DNA from: Pseudoflavonifractor sp. An184
Lineage (GTDB): Bacteria; Bacillota; Clostridia; Oscillospirales; Oscillospiraceae
DNA: 64,000 nt
Assembly (NCBI RefSeq): GCF_002160305.1
Contig: NZ_NFKI01000008.1
Coordinates: 1 to 64,000 of the forward strand
Direction: 5' to 3'
In this document: piece after piece, positions 15,103 through 23,624 of the stretch
How positions within the stretch are numbered: position 1 is the first letter of the stretch
How the letters are laid out: each line of letters begins with the position of its first letter
Translations under genes and position numbers: made by a program
The notes under the pieces: model-generated
The model's database searches: none
Seen by the model: the letters and a program-made list of their open reading frames with translations, nothing else
Told to the model about the DNA's origin: nothing

Positions 15103-17838
15103 GTGTCTGAACGAAATTATTCTTCCTATTCGTCCCAGGACGAATCCCGGCCCCGCAGCCGCAGCAGTTCCGGCCGCCGCTCCTCTGAGCCCCGCCGGAG
15201 CAAAAAGCGCGGGAAGCGGAGCCCGGGGCGCACGGCTCTGTGGGTGATCGGTACCATTCTGCTGGTGGCCGTCACCACGGGGGCCATAATGTGCTGCTTC
15301 GCGGCGGTCTACATCCGCAACAACATCCTGCCGCTGGCCCAGATGGACATGAACGACTTCACCCTCAACGAGAACAGCATCATGTACTACCAGGATGACA
15401 GCGGGCAGTATCAGGAGCTGGGCCAGGTCCTCAGCGACACCAGCTCTGAGTGGGTGGATTTTGAGGAGATCCCCCAGGATCTGAAGGACGCGGCGGTGGC
15501 CATCGAGGACCGCCGGTTCTACACCCACCACGGCGTGGACTGGTGGCGCACTGCCCAGGCGGTGGTGAGCATGTTCACCGGCGGGGATATCCAGGGCGGC
15601 TCCACCATCACCCAGCAGCTCATCAAAAACCTCACCAATGAAAACGATGTGACGGTGAAGCGGAAGGTCACCGAGATCTTCCGGGCCATGTATGTGGACG
15701 AGACCTACGGCAAGGATACCGTCCTGCTGTATTACCTGAATATCATCCCCCTGGGCGCCGGCTGCGAGGGTGTGGGCGCCGCGGCGGAGAAGTACTTTGG
15801 AAAGTCCGTGTCGGAGCTGTCCCTGGCCGAGTGCGCCAGCCTCATCGGCATCACCAACAACCCCTCCCAGTACGGCCCCTACTCCCTGGCCCGGGTGGCC
15901 AACAGCGAGGGGGAGATGTGGACCGCGGTGCAGTGGAACAAGTACCGCCAGGAGCTGATCCTCCACGAGATGCTGGACCAGGGCTATATCACCCAGGAGG
16001 AGCACGACCAGGCGGTGGCCGAGGAGCTTCACTTTGTGGGCGTCAACGCCGGCGAGACCGAAGATGATTCCACGAAGACCGGAGAGATCTACTCCTGGTA
16101 CGAGGAGGCGGTGATCTCCGATGTGTGGGAGGCCCTGAAGGAGGAGTATGACTACTCGGACCAGGTGGTCAGCTTGATGCTCTCCAAGGGCGGCCTGCGG
16201 ATCTACACCTGCATTGACCCGGATGTCCAGGCCCAGGCGGAGGCTATCTACGAGGACGAGTCCAATCTGAACTACCACTCCTCCAGCGGCCAGCGGCTCC
16301 AGTCCGCCATCACCATCATTGACAACGAGACGGGAGACGTTGCCGCCATCGTGGGCCGCATCGGGGAGAAGGAGCTCAACCGGGGCTTCAACCTGGCTAC
16401 CGACGCCCAGCGCCAGCCCGGCTCCTCCATCAAGCCCCTGACCGTGTACGCCCCCGCCGTGGATATGGGGCTGATCAGCCCCATCACGGTGATCCCGGAC
16501 TACCCCTATCAGGTGCTGGGCGGAAGCGCCTGGCCGGTGAACGTGGACGGGCGCTACCGGGGACAGGTCACCGTCAACGCGGCGGTGGAGGACTCCTTCA
16601 ACACCGTGGCGGTGCGGGTGCTGGCCGATCTGGTGACCCCCGCCAAGGGCTTTGAGTACGGGACCCAGCGGTTCCACCTGCCCCTGATCAGCGAGCAGAC
16701 CATCAGCGGCCAGACGGTCAGCGACATCGCCATCGCCCCCCTGTCCCTGGGCGGCCTGTCCCTGGGCGTCAGCACCCGGGATATGGCCACCGCCTTTGCC
16801 ACCTTCCCCAACGACGGCGTGTACCGGGAGGCCCGCACCTTCACCCGGGTGGAGGACGCCGACGGCAATGTGCTCCTGGACAACACCCGGGAGGAGGAGC
16901 AGGCCATCAAGAACACCACCGCCTACTATATGAACTATATGCTCACCAACGTGGTCAGCAGCGGAGGCGGCTATGAGGCCCGGATCAGCGGCATGACGGT
17001 GGCCGGCAAAACCGGTACCACCGACACCAAGGACAACCGCTGGTTTGTGGGCTACACCCCCTACTACACCGCCGCGGTGTGGGTGGGCTATGAGACGCCC
17101 GCCCGTGTCCAGGCCTCCGGCAACCCGGCGGCCCAGATGTTCCAGAAGGTGATGGCCCCGATCCACGCCGAGCTGTCCAACGCCGATTTCACCCAGCCCA
17201 GCGGCCTGACCCAGGTGTCCTACTGCCTGGACTGCGGCGGAGAGGCCACCACCGCCTGCCAGAGCGATCCCCGGGGCAGCCGGGTGGCCACCGCGTATGT
17301 GTTTGCCGAGGACCGGCCCTCCACGGTGTGTACCTGCCACTCCCTGGAGGAGGGCTCCAACTCCATGGTCCGGGTGTGCGTGGACGACCCGGTTCTGGAC
17401 GCCAACGGGGAGTTCACCGGCTACTATCACCTGGCCGGCCCCAACTGTCCCGAGGTCAGCATCCGCACTTACAGCTATCTGAACCTGGAACGGGAGAGCG
17501 TGGGCGGCGCGGTGGCCGAGGACAGCCAGTATTTCTACTCCGCCTATGTGGCGGCGGCAGGCACCGAGCAGTGCACCGTCCACGGCGAGGGCGGCCAGAT
17601 CATCGACCCCGACGACCCCAATGGGGTGGAGGACCCCAACGCCGACCCCGGCGGTTCCGGGGATGAGCCGGGGACCGGCGATCCCGGAGGAGATTCCTCC
17701 GGCAGTTCCAGCCAGCCGGGCACGGACGATCCCGGGACGCCCGGGTCCAGCTCCTCCGGCACCACGGACCCGATGGGGAACGGCAGCGAGGGCGGCGTGG
17801 CCATCAATCCGGAGACCGGCCGGCCCTATGGCTATTGA
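15103..17838 (+). CDS. Class A penicillin-binding protein (PBP1A-type transglycosylase/transpeptidase)
   Basis: 911 residues. I start at the GTG behind GGAGGT; the open frame to 14965 runs through the promoter. The order is: a basic Ser/Arg-rich cytoplasmic tail, a membrane anchor (~residues 45-70), a GT51 glycosyltransferase domain (AIEDRRFYTHHGVDWWR with the catalytic Glu near 134; GGSTITQQLIKNL), then a transpeptidase domain with SxxK as SSIK (~440), SFN, and KTGTTD (~634). The C-terminus is a long Ser/Gly/Asp/Pro-rich tail, probably disordered and wall-facing, after a cysteine-containing segment (YCLDCGGEATTAC). It polymerises and cross-links peptidoglycan. Confidence 0.94.
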   Translation: MSERNYSSYSSQDESRPRSRSSSGRRSSEPRRSKKRGKRSPGRTALWVIGTILLVAVTTGAIMCCFAAVYIRNNILPLAQMDMNDFTLNENSIMYYQDDSGQYQELGQVLSDTSSEWVDFEEIPQDLKDAAVAIEDRRFYTHHGVDWWRTAQAVVSMFTGGDIQGGSTITQQLIKNLTNENDVTVKRKVTEIFRAMYVDETYGKDTVLLYYLNIIPLGAGCEGVGAAAEKYFGKSVSELSLAECASLIGITNNPSQYGPYSLARVANSEGEMWTAVQWNKYRQELILHEMLDQGYITQEEHDQAVAEELHFVGVNAGETEDDSTKTGEIYSWYEEAVISDVWEALKEEYDYSDQVVSLMLSKGGLRIYTCIDPDVQAQAEAIYEDESNLNYHSSSGQRLQSAITIIDNETGDVAAIVGRIGEKELNRGFNLATDAQRQPGSSIKPLTVYAPAVDMGLISPITVIPDYPYQVLGGSAWPVNVDGRYRGQVTVNAAVEDSFNTVAVRVLADLVTPAKGFEYGTQRFHLPLISEQTISGQTVSDIAIAPLSLGGLSLGVSTRDMATAFATFPNDGVYREARTFTRVEDADGNVLLDNTREEEQAIKNTTAYYMNYMLTNVVSSGGGYEARISGMTVAGKTGTTDTKDNRWFVGYTPYYTAAVWVGYETPARVQASGNPAAQMFQKVMAPIHAELSNADFTQPSGLTQVSYCLDCGGEATTACQSDPRGSRVATAYVFAEDRPSTVCTCHSLEEGSNSMVRVCVDDPVLDANGEFTGYYHLAGPNCPEVSIRTYSYLNLERESVGGAVAEDSQYFYSAYVAAAGTEQCTVHGEGGQIIDPDDPNGVEDPNADPGGSGDEPGTGDPGGDSSGSSSQPGTDDPGTPGSSSSGTTDPMGNGSEGGVAINPETGRPYGY

Positions 17839-17854
17839 GCAAATGGAATCAAAG

Positions 17855-17885
17855 GGGCGGAGAGAACTTCGGGTTCTCTCCGCCC
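17855..17885 (+). terminator. Hairpin after the class A PBP gene
   Basis: A perfect 13-bp GC-rich stem (17855-17867/17873-17885) with a 5-base loop lies shortly after the stop. No T-run follows, so it may protect or pause rather than terminate. Confidence 0.5.
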
Positions 17886-17972
17886 GCTGTTCTCTCTGGG
17901 AGAATTGGGCAAATACGACAAAATGCGCCCTCTGTGGCTGCGGAAAATCTACGGTCCGTTCGCGGTTTTTCG

Positions 17973-18001
17973 TTGCATCCCCCCGGGGGGTGTGCTAAAA
18001 T
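17973..18001 (+). promoter_or_regulatory. Promoter of the ACT-hom-lysC unit with a C6G6 spacer
   Basis: TTGCAT (17973-17978), a 17-base spacer and TAAAAT (17996-18001). The spacer opens with six C and six G, a perfect self-complementary block (17979-17990), which is unusual and could be a protein site or a topological switch. Confidence 0.65.
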
Positions 18002-18069
18002 AGACCACAGTGCAACTACAAATGCCCGTGATACGCGGACAGAGGTCGGCACAGGATGGAGGGACACCC

Positions 18070-18510
18070 ATGAGTCAGTCGGCGGGATATTTCATTGTGG
18101 AGGCATCCGCCATGCCGGAGATCTTCCGGAAGGTGGCCGAAGCCAAGCGTCTGCTGGAGACCGGCGAGGAGACCACAGTGAACGGCGCGGCCCGGGCGGT
18201 AGGGATCAGCCGCAGCGCCTTTTATAAATATAAGGATGCGGTGCGCCCCTTCAACGACATGCTCCATGGGCGGATCGTCACCTTTCAGACCATGCTGCGG
18301 GATGAGCCGGGGATTCTCTCCGGCCTGCTCAACGTCTTTGCCGGGACCGGGGTCAATATTCTGACCATCAACCAGAATATCCCCACCAACGGCTGCGCGG
18401 TGGTCACCATTACGGCGGAGACCTCCGCCCTGCGCCGCACCCTGGAGGAGATGCTGGAGGCGGCCGCCTCCAGCCCCGGCGTGCTCCGGTGCGAGATTTT
18501 GGCGGGATAA
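18070..18510 (+). CDS. ACT domain protein, UPF0735 (PheB-like)
   Basis: 146 residues. The N-terminal helix-turn-helix-like segment (EIFRKVAEAKRLLETGEETT, NGAARAVGISRSAFYKYKD) is followed by an ACT domain (RDEPGILSGLLNVFAGTGVN, then ILTINQNIP). This is the UPF0735/PheB arrangement. The ACT domain suggests amino acid sensing, and its place 30 bases before hom suggests control of the threonine/methionine branch. The start is the ATG after GAGGG; an upstream in-frame ATG at 18010 overlaps the promoter. Confidence 0.88.
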   Translation: MSQSAGYFIVEASAMPEIFRKVAEAKRLLETGEETTVNGAARAVGISRSAFYKYKDAVRPFNDMLHGRIVTFQTMLRDEPGILSGLLNVFAGTGVNILTINQNIPTNGCAVVTITAETSALRRTLEEMLEAAASSPGVLRCEILAG

Positions 18511-18540
18511 CGGAAAGCGGATACATTGAGGTGATTTGGA

Positions 18541-19749
18541 ATGGTAAACGTAGCGATTTTAGGCTTTGGCACCGTGGGCTCCGGCGTGGCGGACGTGCTC
18601 ACCCGGAACAGCGCGGTCATTGACCAGCGGGTGGACGGCCTGGTCCGCCTGAAATATATCCTGGATGTGCGGGACTTCCCGGACAGCCCCTACAAGGACC
18701 TGTTTGTGAAGGACTTCTCCGTCATCGAGAACGACCCCGAGGTGGACGTGGTGGTGGAGACCATCGGCGGGGCCAAGGTGGCCCTGGACTTCACCCAGCG
18801 GGCTCTGAAGGCGGGCAAGAGCGTGGTGTCCTCCAACAAGGAGCTGGTGGCCACCCACGGCTATGACCTGCTCCAGCTGGCCAAGGAGCACGGGGTCAGC
18901 TATCTGTTTGAGGCCAGCGTGGGCGGGGGCATCCCCATCCTGCGCCCCCTCACCGCCTGCCTGGCCGCCAATGAGCTGGACCAGATCACCGGCATTTTGA
19001 ACGGCACCACCAACTACATCCTCACCCGGATGATCAAGGCGGGTCTGTCCTTCGACCAGGCTTTGAAGGAGGCCCAGGCCAACGGCTACGCCGAGCAGGA
19101 CCCCACCGCCGACGTGGACGGCCACGACGCCTGCCGGAAGATCTGCATTCTGGCCGCCCTGGCCTTCGGCCAGCACGTGTACCCCGACCAGGTGCCCACC
19201 CAGGGCATCCGGGGGGTGACCCTGGCCGACGTGGCCTACGCCGACTCCTGCGGCTATAAGATCAAGCTGCTGGGCCGCGCCATCCGGGAGCCGGAGGGCA
19301 AGGTGTGCGCCTTTGTGGCTCCCCACCTGGTCTCCTGTGAGAACCCCCTGGCCGGGGTGGAGGACGTGTTCAACGCCATCGCCGTCACCGGCAACGCGGT
19401 GGGCGACGTGATGTTCTACGGCCGGGGCGCGGGCAAGCTGCCCACCGCCTCCGCCGTGGTGGCCGACGTCATCGACATCGCCAAGGACACCAAGCGGGAC
19501 CACCACAACCAGTGGGGCCCCGGCGCCCCCGACCTGGTGGTGTCCCCCGACGGCCTCACCTCCCGGTGGTACGTCCGGGCCCAGACCACCATGGATCAGG
19601 CCCGGCTGGCCTGCGGGGAGATTCAGCCCCTGGCCCGCGCCGGCGCTCCCGCCGGAGAGGCCGCCTTCCTCACCGCCCCCATGACGGAGCCCCAGCTGAT
19701 GGACCGCCTGGCGGGCATGGAGGTGGGCTCCCGGTTCCGCGTGCTGTAA
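18541..19749 (+). CDS. hom: Homoserine dehydrogenase
   Basis: 402 residues. NAD(P)-binding Rossmann motif AILGFGTVGSGVADVL, then the catalytic-domain signatures SNKELVATHG, EASVGGGIPILRPL, ILNGTTNYILTRM and DPTADVDGHDACRK with the catalytic Lys. It reduces aspartate semialdehyde to homoserine. It is a little shorter than the ~430-residue Bacillus enzyme. The C-terminal ACT region is short and degenerate, so feedback control may have passed to the separate ACT protein just upstream (inference). Confidence 0.95.
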   Translation: MVNVAILGFGTVGSGVADVLTRNSAVIDQRVDGLVRLKYILDVRDFPDSPYKDLFVKDFSVIENDPEVDVVVETIGGAKVALDFTQRALKAGKSVVSSNKELVATHGYDLLQLAKEHGVSYLFEASVGGGIPILRPLTACLAANELDQITGILNGTTNYILTRMIKAGLSFDQALKEAQANGYAEQDPTADVDGHDACRKICILAALAFGQHVYPDQVPTQGIRGVTLADVAYADSCGYKIKLLGRAIREPEGKVCAFVAPHLVSCENPLAGVEDVFNAIAVTGNAVGDVMFYGRGAGKLPTASAVVADVIDIAKDTKRDHHNQWGPGAPDLVVSPDGLTSRWYVRAQTTMDQARLACGEIQPLARAGAPAGEAAFLTAPMTEPQLMDRLAGMEVGSRFRVL

Positions 19750-19841
19750 GCCGCGGGGCGGCTATTTGCCCGGGGGGCCCTGGTCTGCATAGGATAGAGA
19801 GCAGACCTGCGTTTTGACAAACCGTTGGAGGGAAACAATAT

Positions 19842-21068
19842 ATGGCATTGATTGTACAGAAATTCGGCGGCAGCTCTGTCGCCAACGCGGACCGCGTGCG
19901 CAACGTGGCCCGGATCATCACCGAGACCTATAAGAAGGGCAACAGCGTGGTGGTGGTGCTCTCCGCCCAGGGGGACACCACCGACGACCTGATCGCCAAG
20001 GCCCAGGAGCTCAATCCCAACGCCTCCAAGCGGGAGATGGATATGCTCCTGTCCACCGGCGAGCAGATCTCCATCGCCCTGTGCGCCATGACCATTGAGG
20101 GGATGGGCTATCAGGTGGTCTCCCTCACCGGCTGGCAGGCGGGCATGAACACCGATTCCGCTTACAGCAACGCCCGCATCAAGCGCATCCAGACCGAGCG
20201 CATCCAGACCGAGCTGGACAAGAACAAGATCGTGCTGGTGGCCGGGTTCCAGGGCGTCAACAAGTACGGCGACATCACCACCCTGGGCCGGGGCGGCTCG
20301 GACACCTCGGCGGTGGCCCTGGCGGCGGCCCTCCATGCCGATCTGTGCCAGATCTACACCGACGTGGACGGCGTATACACCGCCGACCCCCGCTCTGTGA
20401 AGGGGGCCCGCAAGCTGGAGGAGATCACCTTCGACGAGATGCTGGAACTGGCCAGCCTGGGCGCCCAGGTGCTCCACAACCGCTCGGTGGAGATGGCCAA
20501 GCGCTACAATGTCAATCTGGAGGTCCTCTCCAGCTTCACGGGAAATCCCGGTACAAAAGTCAAGGAGGTTGTCAAGACCATGGAAAAGACCCATGTAAGC
20601 GGTGTGGCGAAGGATAAGAACGTGGCCCGGCTGGCCCTCATCGGCCTGGCTGACGAGCCCGGCACCGCCTTTAAAATTTTCTCCCTGCTGGCCAAGAAGA
20701 AGATCAATGTGGACATCATCCTGCAGTCCATCGGCCGCGAGGAGACCAAGGACATCAGTTTCACCGTGGCCCGCGGCGACGCGGAGGAGGCCAAGAAGAT
20801 CCTGGAGGAGAACCAGGAGTACATCGGCTTCAAGGCCATTGAGATGAACGCCCAGGTGGCCAAGGTGTCCATCGTGGGGGCCGGCATGGTGAACAACTTC
20901 GGCGTGGCCAGCCGCATGTTTGAGGCCCTGTCCAGCGCCGGCATCAATATCAACATGATTTCCACCAGCGAGATCAAGGTGTCCGTCCTGGTGGATGAGC
21001 GGGACGCCGACCGGGCGGTCCAGGCGGTCCATGACAAATTCTTCTCTGAGTTTGGTGGGAACAACTGA
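19842..21068 (+). CDS. lysC: Aspartate kinase
   Basis: 408 residues, the single-domain alpha form. N-terminal kinase core: IVQKFGGSSVANADRV, VVVLSAQGDTTDDLI, then TLGRGGSDTSAVALAAAL and the YTDVDGVYTADPR loop. Two C-terminal ACT domains follow (SGVAKDKNVARLALIGLADE; AKVSIVGAGMVNNFGVASRM), where lysine/threonine feedback would act. It performs the first step of the aspartate pathway, directly after hom. A GGAGGG site precedes the ATG. A 7-bp hairpin (19782-19788/19801-19807) separates it from hom; no lysine riboswitch is visible. Confidence 0.96.
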   Translation: MALIVQKFGGSSVANADRVRNVARIITETYKKGNSVVVVLSAQGDTTDDLIAKAQELNPNASKREMDMLLSTGEQISIALCAMTIEGMGYQVVSLTGWQAGMNTDSAYSNARIKRIQTERIQTELDKNKIVLVAGFQGVNKYGDITTLGRGGSDTSAVALAAALHADLCQIYTDVDGVYTADPRSVKGARKLEEITFDEMLELASLGAQVLHNRSVEMAKRYNVNLEVLSSFTGNPGTKVKEVVKTMEKTHVSGVAKDKNVARLALIGLADEPGTAFKIFSLLAKKKINVDIILQSIGREETKDISFTVARGDAEEAKKILEENQEYIGFKAIEMNAQVAKVSIVGAGMVNNFGVASRMFEALSSAGININMISTSEIKVSVLVDERDADRAVQAVHDKFFSEFGGNN

Positions 21069-21096
21069 AGCGGAGAAGTGATTTTTGTGTAAAATG

Positions 21097-21130
21097 GGGA
21101 AAAGCCGGGAGATTTCTCCCGGCTTTTCCC
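21097..21130 (+). terminator. Terminator-like hairpin after lysC
   Basis: A 15-bp stem (21097-21111/21116-21130). T residues lie in the arm and a T-rich tract begins about ten bases on. Confidence 0.7.
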
Positions 21131-21157
21131 GCCATCCTGCTTTTTCCTTTTTTTGTG

Positions 21158-21186
21158 TTGCAAAAATTTCTGAGTTCTGGTACAAT
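21158..21186 (+). promoter_or_regulatory. Promoter of the membrane protein gene
   Basis: TTGCAA (21158-21163), a 17-base spacer and TACAAT (21181-21186). Confidence 0.75.
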
Positions 21187-21282
21187 AATAAACCGACTGG
21201 ATCGTAGATAAGTGCAGTTTGCCTGACCGAAATGAGAAGCGGGGCTTTGGGCCCCGGAACAATAAGAGGAGAATCAAGGCAC

Positions 21283-22053
21283 ATGAATTATAATGAGAAA
21301 GAGGCACGCCGGCGTCAGGAGGATCAGGACCTGAATCGAGCTCTGATCTGGGTTGGAGCGGCGATTGTCCTGGAATTTTTTTTGGTGCTTGTGGACCGCT
21401 ACTATATCAACTACCGGACCACTGCGGAATCCATCAATCTGGCTTTGGCCTTCAATGCCGGTCTGAGGGTTCTGAGATGGGCGAGCCTGGCGGCTTTGAT
21501 CGCCTGCGTGATATGGGTGGCCCTGCGCCTGAGCAAGGGCCGGAAAGCGGGGCTTCCGTTGACGCTGACAGCCGCCTCCGGGGTGCTGCTGGTCTGCTCC
21601 CATGTTATCATACACTTCCAGGACGCAGGGGTGCGGATGCTGTTCTGGCTGGTGCCTGCCTGGGCGGCCTTGGCGCTGGTGTACTACCTCTATCAGCGGG
21701 AGTTTTTCCTGGCCGCTCTGGTGAGCGGCGCGGGTGTGCTGGGCCTGTGGTTTGTGCGGCACGCGGGAGCGGCAAGTTTTTATACAATTTTGGCCATCGG
21801 AGTGATTGTGATTCTGGCCGCCGCCATGTTCTGGATGAAGTCTCATCAGGGCCGCCTCATTGTCAAAGAGGGGATCAAGCGGGTGCTGCCCCCGGACGCC
21901 GGCTACGGACTGATGTTTGCCAGCTGCGTGGTAAGTCTGGCGGCCATTGCGGCGGCCATCGCCCTGGGCGGCGCGGTGTCTTACTATCTGCTGTTCGCCA
22001 TGGTGGCCTGGCTGTTTGCCCTGCTGGTGTATTACACCGTGAAGATGATGTAA
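21283..22053 (+). CDS. Uncharacterised polytopic membrane protein
   Basis: 256 residues with about eight predicted helices (for example LIWVGAAIVLEFFLVLV, MLFWLVPAWAALALVYYLY, YTILAIGVIVILAAAMFW, YYLLFAMVAWLFALLVYYTV). A short charged N-terminus (MNYNEKEARRRQEDQD) is cytoplasmic by the positive-inside rule. The start is the ATG after AGAGGAG; an in-frame ATG at 21232 would add an unlikely leader. No family recognised and no partner nearby; it has its own promoter and terminator. Confidence 0.75.
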   Translation: MNYNEKEARRRQEDQDLNRALIWVGAAIVLEFFLVLVDRYYINYRTTAESINLALAFNAGLRVLRWASLAALIACVIWVALRLSKGRKAGLPLTLTAASGVLLVCSHVIIHFQDAGVRMLFWLVPAWAALALVYYLYQREFFLAALVSGAGVLGLWFVRHAGAASFYTILAIGVIVILAAAMFWMKSHQGRLIVKEGIKRVLPPDAGYGLMFASCVVSLAAIAAAIALGGAVSYYLLFAMVAWLFALLVYYTVKMM

Positions 22054-22059
22054 TTCGGA

Positions 22060-22267
22060 GAATTAAGAATTGCCTTGAACGGGCAGTTTTGATGTTAAAA
22101 ACGAGCAATAATTTCTGCATAAAAGCCGCCGGCAACCGAATTTCCTTCGGTTGCCGGCAGCTTTTTTCTTTTCGCCGATTTTTTGAACTGCTCCGCAATA
22201 AAATGCCCCGTACAGTCCTTTGGAAGCCCATAACAATTCTTCATTCTTAATTCTTCATTCTTAATTC
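22060..22267. repeat. Non-coding element with AT-rich inverted ends (MITE-like) and internal terminator
   Basis: The ~210-base interval between two genes is bounded by a GAATTAAGAATTG block at 22060-22072 and, inverted, a 34-base tract built of ATTCTTCATTCTTA-type repeats (22234-22267). The same words occur in inverse at 31735-31821. Inside is a 13-bp hairpin (22128-22140/22146-22158) followed by seven T, which would end the membrane-protein transcript. The right repeat runs into the stop codon of the glycosylase gene. Confidence 0.5.
22128..22168 (+). terminator. Terminator of the membrane protein gene
   Basis: Stem 22128-22140/22146-22158, 5-base loop, T-run at 22162-22168. Confidence 0.85.
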
Positions 22268-22838
22268 ACCGGTAGGTGTGGGTACATACCTCCCGGATCT
22301 TGGCCTGGATGCCTTTCAGGTCCACAAAGGTATCCGGACGGCGGGAGGGGTCCCGAAGGATGGCCGCCGGATGGAACAGGGCGGTCATGTGGACCCCGGA
22401 CTTCTCAAACCACTGGCCGTGCTCCTTGGTGATTTTGAAGTCGGGTTTGATGAGCCGGATGGCGGAGATGCGCCCCAGGCAGATGATGATCTTGGGGCGG
22501 ATCAGGGCCACCTGGTTGCGCAGGTAGCCGATACAGGCGTCCTGCTCGGTGTTCAGCGGGTCGCGGTTGTGAGGAGGACGGCATTTGACCATGTTGGCGA
22601 TGTACACGTTCTTGTCCCGGCTCAGGTCGATGAGCTCCAGCATCTCGTCCAGCAGCTGGCCGCCCCGGCCCACAAAGGGGAGCCCCTGCAGGTCCTCGTG
22701 CTCGCCCGGTCCCTCTCCGATGCACATGACCTCCGCGTCCCGAGGACCGGTGCCGAATACCACATGATGGCGTGTCTCTGCCAGTCCGCACTTTTGACAG
22801 GACAGGCACTGTCTCTCCAATTCTTCCCAATCCAGCAT
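22266..22838 (-). CDS. Family 4 uracil-DNA glycosylase (4Fe-4S)
   Basis: 190 residues from the ATG at 22838, ten bases after AGAGGAG (a GTG at 22856 is in frame but overlaps that site). Motif A is GEGPGEHEDLQGLPFVGRGG, and the catalytic HPAAIL motif lies near the C-terminus. Four cysteines (C14 and C17 in CLSCQKCGL, one in VKCRPP, one in DACIGYL) fit the 4Fe-4S cluster of family 4 enzymes. It removes uracil from DNA in base excision repair. Confidence 0.92.
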   Translation of the reverse strand: MLDWEELERQCLSCQKCGLAETRHHVVFGTGPRDAEVMCIGEGPGEHEDLQGLPFVGRGGQLLDEMLELIDLSRDKNVYIANMVKCRPPHNRDPLNTEQDACIGYLRNQVALIRPKIIICLGRISAIRLIKPDFKITKEHGQWFEKSGVHMTALFHPAAILRDPSRRPDTFVDLKGIQAKIREVCTHTYR

Positions 22839-23056
22839 GGCGGCGACTCCTCTCACAGATCAGATAAGGCTAGTGTAGCATACCTGGGCGGAGTGTGCAA
22901 TCGGGCGGGGGGAGAAAGAACGGCGCGTCAAAAACCACAAAACACAACATATAGTAGCGGGGAGGGCGATTCAGCACAATTCTGTCTGAAGAGATTGAAA
23001 AAACAGGTTGTTCTGTCAACTGAATAGAACGAATGTTTTAGTCGTGAAAAGAGACG

Positions 23057-23083
23057 AAACCGCAGGATTCCTGCGGTTTTTTT
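23057..23083 (+). terminator. Terminator-like hairpin upstream of mraZ
   Basis: A 10-bp stem (23057-23066/23070-23079) ending in seven T, reading rightward. No plus-strand gene precedes it: the gene to the left is divergent. It may end a small RNA or leader begun in 22860-23050, or insulate the mraZ promoter. Confidence 0.75.
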
Positions 23084-23106
23084 CTGGGAAAAATTCAAAA
23101 AAGGGG

Positions 23107-23135
23107 TTGCATTTTATGTCAACAGCTTTTATACT
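23107..23135 (+). promoter_or_regulatory. Promoter of the mraZ division/cell wall cluster
   Basis: TTGCAT (23107-23112), a 17-base spacer and TATACT (23130-23135), about 73 bases before mraZ. Confidence 0.75.
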
Positions 23136-23143
23136 AAAAACAC

Positions 23144-23194
23144 GTGGTGGGGGAAAGTGGATTAGTCTCCCATAAAAAGATAGAGAAGTGGGGG
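23144..23194 (+). promoter_or_regulatory. Possible MraZ binding repeats
   Basis: Three GTGG-type words follow the promoter: GTGGTGGGGG (23144), AAAGTGGATT (23154) and GAAGTGGGGG (23185). MraZ proteins bind tandem AAAGTG/TGGG-type repeats in their own promoters, so autoregulation is plausible. The last copy overlaps the ribosome site region and could be only a Shine-Dalgarno. Confidence 0.4.
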
Positions 23195-23207
23195 AGAGGT
23201 GACACAG

Positions 23208-23621
23208 ATGACCGGCACGTACGAGCACAGCATCGACGCCAAGGGCCGTCTGTTTATCCCCGCCAAGCTCCGGGAGGAGCTGGGCGTCACCTTTTATCTG
23301 GCCATGGGCATTGATACCTGTCTGGCCATCTACCCCCAGTCCACGTGGGACAAGTTCACCGAAAAATTTGCCTCTCTGCCCATGACCCAGTCCAAGGTCA
23401 TGCGCCCCCTGTTTGCCAACGCGGTAAAGTGCGAGCTGGACAGCCAGGGGCGCATCGTCATTCCCCAGAAGCTGCGCAAGTACGCCAAGCTGGAGAAGGA
23501 CGCGGTGATTCTAGGGGTCAACGACCGGGCGGAGATTTGGAGCGCCCAGCTCTGGTATCAGGATGAGGAGGAGATGACCCCTGAAAAGATGGCCGCCTGT
23601 ATGAGCGAGCTGGGGTTCTAG
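23208..23621 (+). CDS. mraZ: Transcriptional regulator MraZ
   Basis: 137 residues with two SpoVT/AbrB-like repeats: TGTYEHSIDAKGRLFIPAKL and CELDSQGRIVIPQKLRKYAK. It binds DNA at the head of the division/cell wall operon and tunes its expression. Start: the ATG after GGGAGAGGT; a GTG three codons earlier is too close to that site. First gene of the cluster, 3 bases before rsmH. Confidence 0.95.
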   Translation: MTGTYEHSIDAKGRLFIPAKLREELGVTFYLAMGIDTCLAIYPQSTWDKFTEKFASLPMTQSKVMRPLFANAVKCELDSQGRIVIPQKLRKYAKLEKDAVILGVNDRAEIWSAQLWYQDEEEMTPEKMAACMSELGF

Positions 23622-23624
23622 CGT

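Noticed and set aside
15082-17583. 833-codon minus-strand frame opposite the class A PBP
   Set aside because: Antisense shadow of a gene with all PBP motifs.
19750-19841. Lysine riboswitch upstream of lysC
   Set aside because: The 92-base gap is too short and shows only one small hairpin.
22231-22267. CRISPR array from the short ATTCTTCATTCTTA repeats
   Set aside because: Units are too short, abut each other without spacers, and no cas genes are present.
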